Positions 1-7,516 of a stretch of DNA of 64,000 nucleotides are shown here, piece after piece. Below the pieces are notes generated by a model that was given only the letters and a program-made list of their open reading frames with translations, ran no database searches and was not told the DNA's origin. The DNA lies in assembly GCF_002251755.1 (NCBI RefSeq), contig NZ_NOXT01000121.1, forward strand, positions 62,001 through 126,000, in the 5' to 3' direction. Origin of the DNA: Sandarakinorhabdus cyanobacteriorum (GTDB lineage: Bacteria; Pseudomonadota; Alphaproteobacteria; Sphingomonadales; Sphingomonadaceae). The position numbers and the translations under genes are program-made. Every line of letters begins with the position of its first letter. Positions within the stretch are counted from its first letter, which is position 1.

Positions 1-1737
1 CACGATGATTTTCGTGGGGACCAGGAAGCCATCATCGCCGATGTGCTGGCCGGGCGCGACGTGCTGACCATCATGCCCACCGGGGCCGGCAAATCCATCT
101 GCTATCAGCTGCCGGCGCTGATCCGGCCGGGCACAGGCATCGTCATCTCGCCGCTGATCGCCCTGATGGAAGATCAGGTGCAGGCGCTCAAAGCCGTGGG
201 GGTGCGCGCCGCCACGTTGAACAGCCAGTCGGCTGACAGCGGCCAGGTGTGGCGCGACATGGCCGATGGCCAGCTCGATCTCCTCTATGTTTCCCCCGAA
301 CGGGCGTTGATGGAGGGGTTTGGCGCCCTGCTCAGCCGCACCGAAATCGCCCTGATCGCCATCGATGAAGCCCATTGCGTCAGCCAGTGGGGCCATGATT
401 TCCGCCCGGAATATCGCCGCCTGCGCTCCTTGTGCGATGCCCTGCCCGGCGTGCCGCGCATCGCGCTCACCGCCACCGCCGATCGCGAAACCCGCGCCGA
501 TATCGCCGTGCAGCTGGGGATCGCGCCCGACCGCATCACCCTGTCGGGCTTTGACCGGCCCAACATCCGCTATGAAGTGGCCGGGAAAGACAATCTCAGG
601 CGCCAGCTGCTGGCCTTTCTGGCCGGGCAGGGCGGGCAGGCCGGCATCATCTATGCCCCCACCCGCGCCGCCACCGAAACCATCTGCGGCTGGCTCACCG
701 AAGCGGGATTGCGCGCCCGCCCCTATCACGCCGGGCTGGATGCCATCACCCGCAGCCGCCACCAGGCCGATTTTGTCGCGGCCGAGGATATGGTGATGGT
801 GGCGACCATCGCCTTTGGCATGGGCATCAACAAACCGGATGTGCGCTTTGTCGCCCACGCCGGCCTGCCCAAATCGATCGAGGCCTATTATCAGGAAACC
901 GGCCGCGCCGGCCGCGATGGCGATCCGGCGGTGGCGCATCTGATCTGGGGCGGGGAGGATGTGGCGCGGTTGCGCGGCTTCATCGCAGCGGGCGAAGGCA
1001 GTGATGCCCATAAGGCCAGCGAAACCCGGCGGATGAACGCGCTGATCGGCTTTCTGGAAACCGCGGCCTGCCGGCGCCATGCGCTGCTGCGCTATTTCGG
1101 CGAAGCCCCGCCCGAACGCTGCGGCAATTGCGACAACTGCCTGAACCCGCCCAATCTGGTCGATGCGACGGGGGCGGCGCGCAAGCTGCTCTCGGCCGTC
1201 TATCGCACCGGCCAGCGCTTTGGCATCGCCCATCTGATCGACGTGCTGGCCGGCAAGACCAACGAGAAGGTGACGAAGTTCGGCCACGACCGCAGCAGCG
1301 TCTTCGGCATCGGCTGCGACTGGCCGGCCGATCAGTGGCGCAACCTCGGCCGCCAGCTGGAGGCGATCGACGCGCTGGAGCGCGACCCAGAAGGCGGCGG
1401 CCTGGTGCTGGGCCCCGCCGCCCGCGCCATCCTGAAGGGAGAGGTGCCGATCACCATGAAACAGGTGGCGCCGCGCCGCGCCGCTGCCCGGGCCAGCGCC
1501 AGCGCCGATCTGGCCGCCAGCGACCAGCCGCTGTTCGAACGGCTGCGCGCCCTGCGCCGGCAGCTGGCGGCCGAAGCCGGGGTGCCGCCCTATATCGTGT
1601 TTTCCGATGCAACGCTGCGGTCGATGGCCGCCAGCCGCCCACGCGACATGGCCGGCATGGCCCGCATCCCCGGTGTGGGCGCGGTGAAACTGGAAAGCTG
1701 GGGCGCGGTGTTCCTCGCGGCGATCAACGGCGACTGA
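1..1737 (+). CDS. recQ: RecQ ATP-dependent DNA helicase, 5' end outside the window
   Basis: This is a superfamily 2 3'-5' DNA helicase of recombination and replication-fork repair. The reading frame is open from base 1, so the start codon and perhaps 15-25 residues lie upstream; 578 residues are visible. Walker A (PTGAGKS) is at about nt 76-96 and the DEAH box, followed by CVSQWGHDF, at about nt 364. The helicase C domain carries GRAGRDG near nt 901-921. A zinc-binding cysteine set (C-RRH, CGNCDNC) follows at about nt 1066-1140. A C-terminal HRDC domain (VFSDATLRSMA, IPGVG) fills about nt 1510-1720. All RecQ-defining parts are present, so the gene looks intact apart from the window edge. Confidence 0.96.
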   Translation, partial: HDDFRGDQEAIIADVLAGRDVLTIMPTGAGKSICYQLPALIRPGTGIVISPLIALMEDQVQALKAVGVRAATLNSQSADSGQVWRDMADGQLDLLYVSPERALMEGFGALLSRTEIALIAIDEAHCVSQWGHDFRPEYRRLRSLCDALPGVPRIALTATADRETRADIAVQLGIAPDRITLSGFDRPNIRYEVAGKDNLRRQLLAFLAGQGGQAGIIYAPTRAATETICGWLTEAGLRARPYHAGLDAITRSRHQADFVAAEDMVMVATIAFGMGINKPDVRFVAHAGLPKSIEAYYQETGRAGRDGDPAVAHLIWGGEDVARLRGFIAAGEGSDAHKASETRRMNALIGFLETAACRRHALLRYFGEAPPERCGNCDNCLNPPNLVDATGAARKLLSAVYRTGQRFGIAHLIDVLAGKTNEKVTKFGHDRSSVFGIGCDWPADQWRNLGRQLEAIDALERDPEGGGLVLGPAARAILKGEVPITMKQVAPRRAAARASASADLAASDQPLFERLRALRRQLAAEAGVPPYIVFSDATLRSMAASRPRDMAGMARIPGVGAVKLESWGAVFLAAINGD

Positions 1738-1754
1738 TCAGCGGCAGGGCCAGA

Positions 1755-2267
1755 TCAGCGGCAGCGGTTGCTGCCCCGTTCAATGGCCGCACCCGTGAGA
1801 CCGCCAACCAGGCCGCCAATCAGCGTGCCAACCCCGCGCTCGCGCCGGTTGGACAGGCCAAAGCCCAGCGCCGCGCCCGACAGCGCGCCGATGGTGGCAC
1901 CCCGGCCCGACGAAGGCCGGCAATAGCCATCGGCCGGATCGCCATAGGCACCGCTGCGCCAGCCATTGGCGCCCACCGGCGCCGGGCCATCGCCATAGCC
2001 CATTGGCGCATAGCCATAGGGCGGCGGTGGCGGCGCATAGGCCGGCGCCTGGGCCCGCCCTTGCGCCGCGGCCCGTTCATAAATCTGGTAGAGCGCACCA
2101 CCACCCACCGGCGGGCCACCACCATCGGCCATCATCGGCGCCGGCGCGGCATGGCCCGAGCCGAGCACCACCGGCTGGCCTGGCCGCATCAGGGCCGCCG
2201 GCTGGGCCAGCACGGGCGTGGCAGCAAGCGCGATCAGCGCGGCGGACAGGGAGGGAATGCGGTTCAT
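1755..2267 (-). CDS. Glycine-zipper envelope protein, secreted
   Basis: A 170-residue exported protein. The start chosen is the ATG giving a signal peptide (MNRIPSLSAALIALAATPVLAQ); an adjacent ATG at 2270 is equally possible. The middle is low-complexity Pro/Gly/Tyr/Ala sequence (APPPPPYGYAPMGYGDG). The C-terminal 45 residues form a glycine zipper (GATIGALSGAALG, GTLIGGLVGGLTGAAI) split by a charged NRRERG loop, the pattern of glycine-zipper 2TM outer-membrane or stress proteins. It ends 18 bp after recQ, convergently, and is divergent from a second glycine-zipper gene. The exact role is unknown. Confidence 0.75.
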   Translation of the reverse strand: MNRIPSLSAALIALAATPVLAQPAALMRPGQPVVLGSGHAAPAPMMADGGGPPVGGGALYQIYERAAAQGRAQAPAYAPPPPPYGYAPMGYGDGPAPVGANGWRSGAYGDPADGYCRPSSGRGATIGALSGAALGFGLSNRRERGVGTLIGGLVGGLTGAAIERGSNRCR

Positions 2268-2371
2268 CATGGCGACAGCCTGCCTGGGTGAAATTGAACC
2301 CAGTCTGAACCCGATTGTGCCCTCCGGCAAGCCGGGGCAGACTGTCGACCGGATCATCGAGGGAGAGAGAC

Positions 2372-2683
2372 ATGCGCCACCTGATCAGCCTGGCCGCCGC
2401 GTTGGCCATCGCCGGGCCTGCTGCGGCCCAGACCCGGCCTGCCCCCACCAGCCCGGTGCCGCAGATGTATGAAACCGGCGGCAAGACCTATGCCACGCTG
2501 GAAGAATGCCAGCGCGCCAAGAAGCGCGCCAAGACCCGCGCCACCATCGCCGGCGCCGTGATTGCCGGGGCCGGTGCCGCGGCCCTGGGCGGCAATCTGG
2601 GCGAAACCGCGCTGGTCGCCGGCGCTGGTGCCCTCGCCGGGCGGGAAATTGCCAAGGCCACGTCCAAGAACAAGCAGTGCTGA
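2372..2683 (+). CDS. Small glycine-zipper secreted protein
   Basis: A 103-residue exported protein. The ATG at 2372 follows a GGGAGAGA ribosome site and begins a clear signal peptide (MRHLISLAAALAIAGPAAAQ). A basic stretch (ECQRAKKRAKTRA) precedes a glycine/alanine zipper (GAVIAGAGAAALGG, ALVAGAGALAG) and a Lys-rich tail ending in Cys. It shares its upstream region with the divergent glycine-zipper gene at 1755-2267, suggesting paired expression. It resembles small YMGG/glycine-zipper envelope proteins; the biochemical role is not known. Confidence 0.7.
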   Translation: MRHLISLAAALAIAGPAAAQTRPAPTSPVPQMYETGGKTYATLEECQRAKKRAKTRATIAGAVIAGAGAAALGGNLGETALVAGAGALAGREIAKATSKNKQC

Positions 2684-2698
2684 ACCGCCGCTGCGGTT
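2683..2698. terminator. Short convergent hairpin between the glycine-zipper gene and nrsF
   Basis: A perfect 6-bp inverted repeat (AACCGC-cgct-GCGGTT) fills the 13-base gap and touches both stop codons of the convergent genes. There is no T-run, so it is at best a weak bidirectional terminator. Confidence 0.35.
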
Positions 2699-3356
2699 AC
2701 CAGCGCACCAGTCGCGGCACGATCAGCCGGCCAGCAACCGTGGCGATGGCCACCGCACTGCCATACCAGAGGCCGATATAGGCCAGGCTGTTGAACGGGC
2801 AGTGCACATTATAGGCCAATGCCCCAAGGCTGCCGGCTGACAGGCCAACCAGCAGACCGGCACGTTCGGGTGCCACGGGCGCGCCGCGGCGCAAATGGCG
2901 GATGATCGGCAACGCGGCCAGGCTGGCGATGCCCAGACTGACCATCAGGCACTGCCAGCCGCTGGGCTGCGCGGCCATGGCAATGGCGTGATCGGGCTGC
3001 ATCACCGCCTGTGCCAGCCCTGCCAATGGCAACAGGCCAGCCATCAGGATGGCGACCTTCCAGCCGTCGCTGCTGCGCCCAACGCCTGGATGGGCATGGT
3101 CAAGCGCTGCCAGCGTGCACACCAGCGCCAGCACGGCCAGGCTGCCACAGCGCAACAGGAACATCAGATCGGGCTGGCCGGCCACCAGATCCGTGCGCAG
3201 CCCCAGCGCCAAAGCCACCAGCACCGCAGCAGCGCCAACCAGGCCCGCCAACTGCCAGCGGGCCGGGCCGTCGTCCAATGGCCGGACCGGCGCCAGATCG
3301 GCAGCCAACTGGTCCAGCCAGGGCAGGTCAGCATCCTCTGCAGAACCGACAGCCAT
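2697..3356 (-). CDS. NrsF-family (DUF1109) membrane anti-sigma factor
   Basis: A 219-residue polytopic membrane protein with about six hydrophobic segments (for example LAGLVGAAAVLVALALGL and LAVLALVCTLAALD). The C-terminal part has the family signature around NVHCPFNSLAYIGLWYG. NrsF/DUF1109 proteins hold a cognate ECF sigma factor at the inner membrane until a redox or metal signal releases it. The cysteine in VHCP is the conserved one usually implicated in sensing. It lies 2 nt after the sigma gene stop, in the same operon. The ATG at 3356 is preferred; an in-frame TTG at 3362 is also possible. Confidence 0.85.
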   Translation of the reverse strand: MAVGSAEDADLPWLDQLAADLAPVRPLDDGPARWQLAGLVGAAAVLVALALGLRTDLVAGQPDLMFLLRCGSLAVLALVCTLAALDHAHPGVGRSSDGWKVAILMAGLLPLAGLAQAVMQPDHAIAMAAQPSGWQCLMVSLGIASLAALPIIRHLRRGAPVAPERAGLLVGLSAGSLGALAYNVHCPFNSLAYIGLWYGSAVAIATVAGRLIVPRLVRW

Positions 3357-3358
3357 CT

Positions 3359-3883
3359 TCAACCCTCTTCCACAAGCGCAGCCAGACGCTTCAGGCCGCG
3401 ATGCACATTCACCTTGATCAGCGCCTCGCTCTGGCCCAGCCGGTCGGCCGCTTCGGCCACACTCAGCCCATCGATGCGCACGGCGCGGATCGCCGCCGCT
3501 TGCCCAGACGGTATCAAGGCCAGCAGGCGATCACAGCCAAGCCGGGCGCCCAGCACCGATTCGCCCGATTCCACGGCAAAATCATCCACATATTCATCAT
3601 GATCACGCACGCTGGCCCGCCGCAGCCCATCCACCCACCGGTATCGCGCAATGGCCGCCAGCCAGGGCAGGAACGGCCGTGCCGGATCCCAACTGGCCCG
3701 CCGCCGGTGCACCGCCATCACCGTATCCTGCACCAGATCATCCAGATCGGCCGGCGCCACCTTCTGCCGGAACCAGCGCCGCAGCAACGGCACCAGCGCG
3801 CCCAGCAACTGCCGATAGGCCAAGGCATCGCCCGCCTGGCTGGCCTGCATCATGCGGGCAAGCGTGGGTTCATCACTGGTCAT
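3359..3883 (-). CDS. ECF RNA polymerase sigma factor (SigF-type)
   Basis: A 174-residue sigma-70 family ECF factor. The start chosen is the ATG beginning MTSDEPTLARMMQ; the longer open frame has no support. Region 2 is seen in AYRQLLGALVPLLRRWF and DLDDLVQDTVMAVHRRR, and the region 2.3/2.4-like part in PWLAAIARYRWVDGLRR. Region 4 is a helix-turn-helix (GLSVAEAADRLGQSEALIKV). It sits directly upstream of, and in the same operon as, an NrsF/DUF1109 gene, the arrangement of the Caulobacter SigF-NrsF system. It probably drives a small envelope or oxidative stress regulon including itself. Confidence 0.9.
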   Translation of the reverse strand: MTSDEPTLARMMQASQAGDALAYRQLLGALVPLLRRWFRQKVAPADLDDLVQDTVMAVHRRRASWDPARPFLPWLAAIARYRWVDGLRRASVRDHDEYVDDFAVESGESVLGARLGCDRLLALIPSGQAAAIRAVRIDGLSVAEAADRLGQSEALIKVNVHRGLKRLAALVEEG

Positions 3884-3918
3884 GGTCGGGCGGGTTGATC
3901 GGCATGGTCGCCTGCCTG

Positions 3919-3945
3919 TCCGCACCAGCCCCCGCCAATGTTACA
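3919..3945 (-). promoter_or_regulatory. Candidate ECF-type autoregulated promoter of the sigma/anti-sigma operon
   Basis: On the minus strand TGTAACA (3945-3939) is followed after exactly 16 bases by CGGA (3922-3919), about 36 bases upstream of the sigma start codon. This resembles SigF-type promoters (TGTAAC-N16-CGAA-like). Autoregulation is inferred from the match and position only. Confidence 0.4.
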
Positions 3946-3948
3946 GGC

Positions 3949-5367
3949 TCATTCCCCGATTGCGACACGACCGAGCGGATGGCGGCCCAGCCGGTTGGCC
4001 TGAAATCCGCTCAACCGATCGGCCACCAGCGCCCAGCGCACCGGGCGCAGCAACGGCACAAAGGCCGGATCGACCTGTAGTTGGGCTTCGGCGGCGGCGG
4101 CGAGCGCGAGGCGCCGGGCCGGATCATTGCCGGCCGCCGCTGCCTGCGCCAGCAACCGGTCAGCCGCCGGATTGCAGGGGCGCACCTGCCCGCAACGCCA
4201 ACGGGCCAGATGGGCCAGCACATCAGGCACCGGGGCGACATGCTCCACCAGCAGCAGATCGGCGCGGTCAGCGGGGGCGATGGCCAGGCTGATGCCGATT
4301 GGCGCCAGGCTGGTGGCCAACGCTTCGGCCAATATCGGCCAGTCCGCTCCCGGTGGCAGTGCCAGCCGCAGCTTCAGCGGCTGGTCAAGGCCGTGGCCGG
4401 CCTCGGCCAGCAGGGCTTGCGCCAGCGCCCGTCTGGCCGCCATCGGGCGGGCCCGATCATCATCCGCGGGCGGCAGTTGCGGCCACAACCGCCTTTGCGG
4501 CGCCAGCGCCGACAGGGCAACCCGGTTGGCCAGCGGCCCACCATCAGCCGCCAGCCAGATCGCCCGGCGCAGACGCGCATCAGCCAGCACGCCGCCCGGC
4601 CGCAACGCCAGCCCGATCACACCGTCCACAGGCTCGATGCGGATGGCCCGCCCCTGGCCACTGGCCCGCACCGCACCCAGGCCGGCCAGCCCGGCACCCA
4701 GCACCAGCTTCCTTCGCCCTTCGGCAAACTCGCGAACGGCCGTCGCCACCGGCAGGGGCGCTAGGCTGATGCGGGCCGCACGCGCCGCCGGTTGCTCGGC
4801 ATCGCTGCGCCGCTCCAGCTGCCAGCCAGCGCCATTGCGGGTGGCGGCATAGGGGCCGGGAAACGGGCGACCGCGGCGATCCCGCACGGCCAGCGCCGGT
4901 TCAGCCAGCCAATCCAGCAGGTGCGGCGTTGCCGGTCGCGGCAACAATTCCACCACACGGGCAATCGGCGCCCGGGTGGTGCCACGCGCCGACAAGCCGG
5001 CGGCCGCCAGGGCCGGGCGATGCCGGCGCGGTGTGCGCGCCAGGCTGAGCACGACATCGCGGGCCGCCAGCTCACGACCCTGCCCGCTCTTGGCCGGCCA
5101 CCGCACCGGGGCCAGCCGCAGGATGAGGTCACTGCCGGAATCAAGAAAACGCCAGCTGGTGGCGAGGCCTGGCGCCAGTTCGCCGCCCGCTCCCCGGGTG
5201 ATCAGCGTGGCTTCGCTGGCCTCGGCCGCCAGATGATCGGCCATCGCGGCGGCGTCCGGTCCATCGCCGGCCACCGCGACGGCCAGCGTGCCGCCCGGCG
5301 GGCCGGACGAGCAGCCGGCCAGCAGCAGCAACAGCAGGGGAACGGCAACACGCAACATCGCCGACAT
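3949..5367 (-). CDS. Family 5 extracellular solute-binding lipoprotein (SBP_bac_5-like), orphan
   Basis: A 472-residue periplasmic lipoprotein. The ATG at 5367 gives a lipoprotein signal ending LLLLLLAGC with the lipidated cysteine at residue 19; an internal ATG at 5358 gives the same mature protein. The body has the order expected for oligopeptide/nickel-type binding proteins: an ELAPGLATSWRF segment near the start, RELAARDVVLSLART, and a late ADLLLVEHVAPVPD stretch. No ABC permease or ATPase gene lies nearby, so the transport partner is unknown, or the protein acts in sensing. It is divergent from cysK. Confidence 0.75.
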   Translation of the reverse strand: MSAMLRVAVPLLLLLLAGCSSGPPGGTLAVAVAGDGPDAAAMADHLAAEASEATLITRGAGGELAPGLATSWRFLDSGSDLILRLAPVRWPAKSGQGRELAARDVVLSLARTPRRHRPALAAAGLSARGTTRAPIARVVELLPRPATPHLLDWLAEPALAVRDRRGRPFPGPYAATRNGAGWQLERRSDAEQPAARAARISLAPLPVATAVREFAEGRRKLVLGAGLAGLGAVRASGQGRAIRIEPVDGVIGLALRPGGVLADARLRRAIWLAADGGPLANRVALSALAPQRRLWPQLPPADDDRARPMAARRALAQALLAEAGHGLDQPLKLRLALPPGADWPILAEALATSLAPIGISLAIAPADRADLLLVEHVAPVPDVLAHLARWRCGQVRPCNPAADRLLAQAAAAGNDPARRLALAAAAEAQLQVDPAFVPLLRPVRWALVADRLSGFQANRLGRHPLGRVAIGE

Positions 5368-5438
5368 AGTAACGGGGCTTGGGGCAGGTTCAACCAAGCT
5401 TGCTTGTGGGCGGCCATGGCGACGGGGTATGAAGCGGC

Positions 5439-6413
5439 ATGGACACCGCCCGCGACATCATCAGCCTGATTGGCAACACCCCGCTCGTCACCCTGAAAGG
5501 CCCCAGTGCCGAAACCGGCTGCACCATCCTGGGCAAGGCCGAATTCCTCAACCCCGGTGGCAGCGTGAAGGATCGCGCCGCCCTTGGCATCATCGAAGAT
5601 GCCGAAAGCCGCGGTCTGCTCAAGCCCGGCGGGATCATCGTTGAAGGGACCGCCGGCAACACCGGTATCGGCCTTGCCGTGGTAGGCGCAGCCCGCGGAT
5701 ACAAGACGATCATCGTGATGCCGGAAACCCAGAGCCGCGAAAAGCAGGACACGCTGCGCGCTCTGGGCGCCGAACTGGTGCTGGTGCCGGCCGCCCCCTA
5801 TGCCAACCCCGGCCATTATGTGCACACCTCGCGGCGCATCGCCGAGGAAACGCCCGGCGCCATCTGGGCCAACCAGTTCGACAATGTCGCCAACCGGCTT
5901 GCCCATATCCGCACCACCGCGCCTGAGATCTGGCGGCAGACGGGTGGCCGCATCGATGGTTTCACCTGTGCGGTGGGCACCGGCGGCACGCTGGCCGGCG
6001 TGGCGCTGGGCCTGCGTGCCGAGCGGCCCGACATCACCATCGCGCTGACCGATCCCGAAGGCGCGGCGCTGTACAATTATTTCGCCTGTGGCGAACTGCG
6101 CGCCGAAGGATCCAGCGTGTCGGAGGGCATCGGCCAGTCCCGCATCACCGGCAATCTGGATGGGCTGAGCGTCGATGCCCAGTTCCGCGTGCCCGACGCC
6201 GAGGGCCTCAACTGGGTGCGCCGCCTGAACGCCGAAGAGGGCCTGTGCCTGGGCCTGTCATCCGGCATCAATGTGGCGGGCGCGGTGCGGCTGGCACGGC
6301 TGATGGGGCCGGGCCATATCATCGCAACCATCCTGTGCGACAGCGGTTTGCGTTATCTTTCAACCATTTACAATCCCGATTGGTTGGCAGCCAAGGGCCT
6401 TGCTCCGGCCTGA
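5439..6413 (+). CDS. cysK: Cysteine synthase A (O-acetylserine sulfhydrylase)
   Basis: A PLP-dependent fold-type II enzyme that makes L-cysteine from O-acetylserine and sulfide. The 324 residues match the usual length. The PLP lysine is Lys44 in NPGGSVKDRAALG. The phosphate-binding loop is GTAGNTGIG near residue 72, and the family motif MPETQSREKQDTLRALGAE follows. The C-terminal LSSGINVAGAV is also typical. It starts at an ATG and is divergent from the solute-binding lipoprotein. A CysM or cystathionine beta-synthase-type assignment is less likely on sequence appearance. Confidence 0.92.
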   Translation: MDTARDIISLIGNTPLVTLKGPSAETGCTILGKAEFLNPGGSVKDRAALGIIEDAESRGLLKPGGIIVEGTAGNTGIGLAVVGAARGYKTIIVMPETQSREKQDTLRALGAELVLVPAAPYANPGHYVHTSRRIAEETPGAIWANQFDNVANRLAHIRTTAPEIWRQTGGRIDGFTCAVGTGGTLAGVALGLRAERPDITIALTDPEGAALYNYFACGELRAEGSSVSEGIGQSRITGNLDGLSVDAQFRVPDAEGLNWVRRLNAEEGLCLGLSSGINVAGAVRLARLMGPGHIIATILCDSGLRYLSTIYNPDWLAAKGLAPA

Positions 6414-6435
6414 CTCAGCGCCGTATGATGAAGGG

Positions 6436-6657
6436 ATGGTTGATCCCTCGTCAGACCCGGCCGAACGCCGCACCGCGCCGCCGCGCGGCGAGCGCTTGCG
6501 CTGGGGGCTGACCGGCCTTGCCGCGGTGTTTCTGGTGGTGCTGATGACGGCCGCCGGCCTGCGCCCGGCCGGCAAGGATGAAGGCCCGGGTAACGGTGAA
6601 TCCCTGGCCGTGCTCGGCGTGGCACCCGGCCCCGCCAGCCGCCCGGCCGAACCGTGA
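6436..6657 (+). CDS. Small single-pass membrane protein, hypothetical
   Basis: A 73-residue ORF between cysK and the dcw control region. A polar, Arg/Pro-rich N-terminus (DPAERRTAPPRGERLRWG) is followed by one hydrophobic segment (LTGLAAVFLVVLMTAAG) and a Gly/Pro-rich tail, suggesting a cytoplasm-in single-pass topology. GAAGGG immediately precedes the ATG, a tight but possible ribosome site. A competing start at 6425 in another frame gives only a short unlikely peptide. I do not recognise a family. Confidence 0.5.
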   Translation: MVDPSSDPAERRTAPPRGERLRWGLTGLAAVFLVVLMTAAGLRPAGKDEGPGNGESLAVLGVAPGPASRPAEP

Positions 6658-6770
6658 GCAGACGCCGCGACTCGAGGCCGGCGCGCCCACGCTTTCCCAC
6701 GCTGACCCCCCGTTGGGCTGGCCTGGTGGGGCAAAATCCCAGGCCATCCCGGCAAATTCCTCCCACAGAC

Positions 6771-6779
6771 TTATCCACA
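6771..6779 (+). promoter_or_regulatory. DnaA box (TTATCCACA)
   Basis: A perfect match to the strongest consensus DnaA box, 257 bases upstream of the mraZ start. Confidence 0.5.
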
Positions 6780-6845
6780 GGCGGTTTTTTCGCCAGAACA
6801 AGCCATGAACATCGGCCAAATCGGCCCGAATTGCCCATGGATATC

Positions 6846-6899
6846 CCCATATAAGGGCATCCTGTCCCACGAGTTCCCATTGAGACCCACGAATTCCCA
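6846..6899 (-). promoter_or_regulatory. MraZ operator: phased TGGG boxes
   Basis: On the minus strand the tetramer TGGG occurs at plus-strand positions 6896, 6886, 6876 and 6866 (read as CCCA) with an exact 10-bp period. A fifth box lies two periods further at 6846. MraZ of Escherichia coli binds TGGGN repeats with this spacing to repress its own operon. A further CCCA at 6834 is out of phase. Four contiguous boxes one helical turn apart, directly upstream of mraZ, is strong positional evidence. Confidence 0.8.
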
Positions 6900-6910
6900 T
6901 GTTACACCAG

Positions 6911-6919
6911 TTTTCCACA
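6911..6919 (+). promoter_or_regulatory. DnaA box-like site (TTTTCCACA)
   Basis: Matches the relaxed DnaA consensus TTWTNCACA at all nine positions. It lies just downstream of the MraZ boxes and 109 bases before the mraZ start. Confidence 0.35.
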
Positions 6920-7027
6920 GCGGAATTCGGGTAACAGGGGCATTTGCGGGCAAAGGTTGATCGGAACGACCCGGCGACCAGCCTGCGCAATGCCACTTCC
7001 ACCGGCTTCCCTGAGCGGGGGGATGCG

Positions 7028-7516
7028 GTGTCGGAAGCCTTGTTCTTTGGTCATGGATTGAATGTCGTGGACTCCAAGTCCCGGCTGTCGATCCCGGCCA
7101 GCCTGCGTTCAACGCTCGCTGCACGCGGCAGTGCCCGTGAGGTGCTGATGGGTCCCGGCCACAACAACCGGCCGTGCCTGATCGCCTATGACAAGGGCGA
7201 AGCGCTGCGCATGCGGGACAGGTTCCAAGCCAAGCATGGCATGGATACCTCCAACGACGTCTACGACGAGAACGCTGAGCTCGCCGGATATATGGAGGAA
7301 ATCTCGATCGATGAAGCGGGCCGCTTCGTGCTCAATCCGCTTCTGCGCAGCTATGGCGATCTGGGCAACCATGTCTGGTTCATTGCCGGCTTCAACTATT
7401 TCGAGCTTTGGGATCCTTGGACCTTTCTGGCCCAGCCCAACCTGAAACCGCAGCACCGCAAGGCAATCCTGCTCAATCTGGAAGCGCGCGGCCTGCCGCT
7501 GGAGCGCCCGGCATGA
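7028..7516 (+). CDS. mraZ: Transcriptional regulator and division protein MraZ
   Basis: A 162-residue DNA-binding protein that forms ring oligomers and represses its own dcw operon. Two AbrB-like half-domains are visible, each with the conserved DxxxR element: [15 protein letters not shown] near residue 20 and [15 protein letters not shown] near residue 95. The GTG start at 7028 is chosen because a strong GGGGGGA site precedes it and it gives the family N-terminus ([10 protein letters not shown]); the open frame extends upstream to a TTG at 6944 without support. Its stop overlaps the rsmH start as ATGA. Confidence 0.93.
   Translation: MSEALFFGHGLNVVDSKSRLSIPASLRSTLAARGSAREVLMGPGHNNRPCLIAYDKGEALRMRDRFQAKHGMDTSNDVYDENAELAGYMEEISIDEAGRFVLNPLLRSYGDLGNHVWFIAGFNYFELWDPWTFLAQPNLKPQHRKAILLNLEARGLPLERPA

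Larger units (their letters stand above)
6658..7027 (+). promoter_or_regulatory. Control region and leader of the dcw operon
   Basis: A 370-base gene-free stretch before mraZ, locally richer in A/T than its surroundings. It holds two DnaA-box matches (6771-6779 and 6911-6919), a phased set of MraZ boxes (6846-6899), and the mraZ ribosome site (GGGGGGAT just before 7028). No convincing sigma-70 -35/-10 pair stands out, so the transcription start is not placed. Confidence 0.7.

Noticed and set aside
6771-6919. A replication origin at the two DnaA-box matches
   Set aside because: Only two boxes, no AT-rich unwinding element and no dnaA, hemE or similar origin-linked gene nearby. A regulatory role is more likely.
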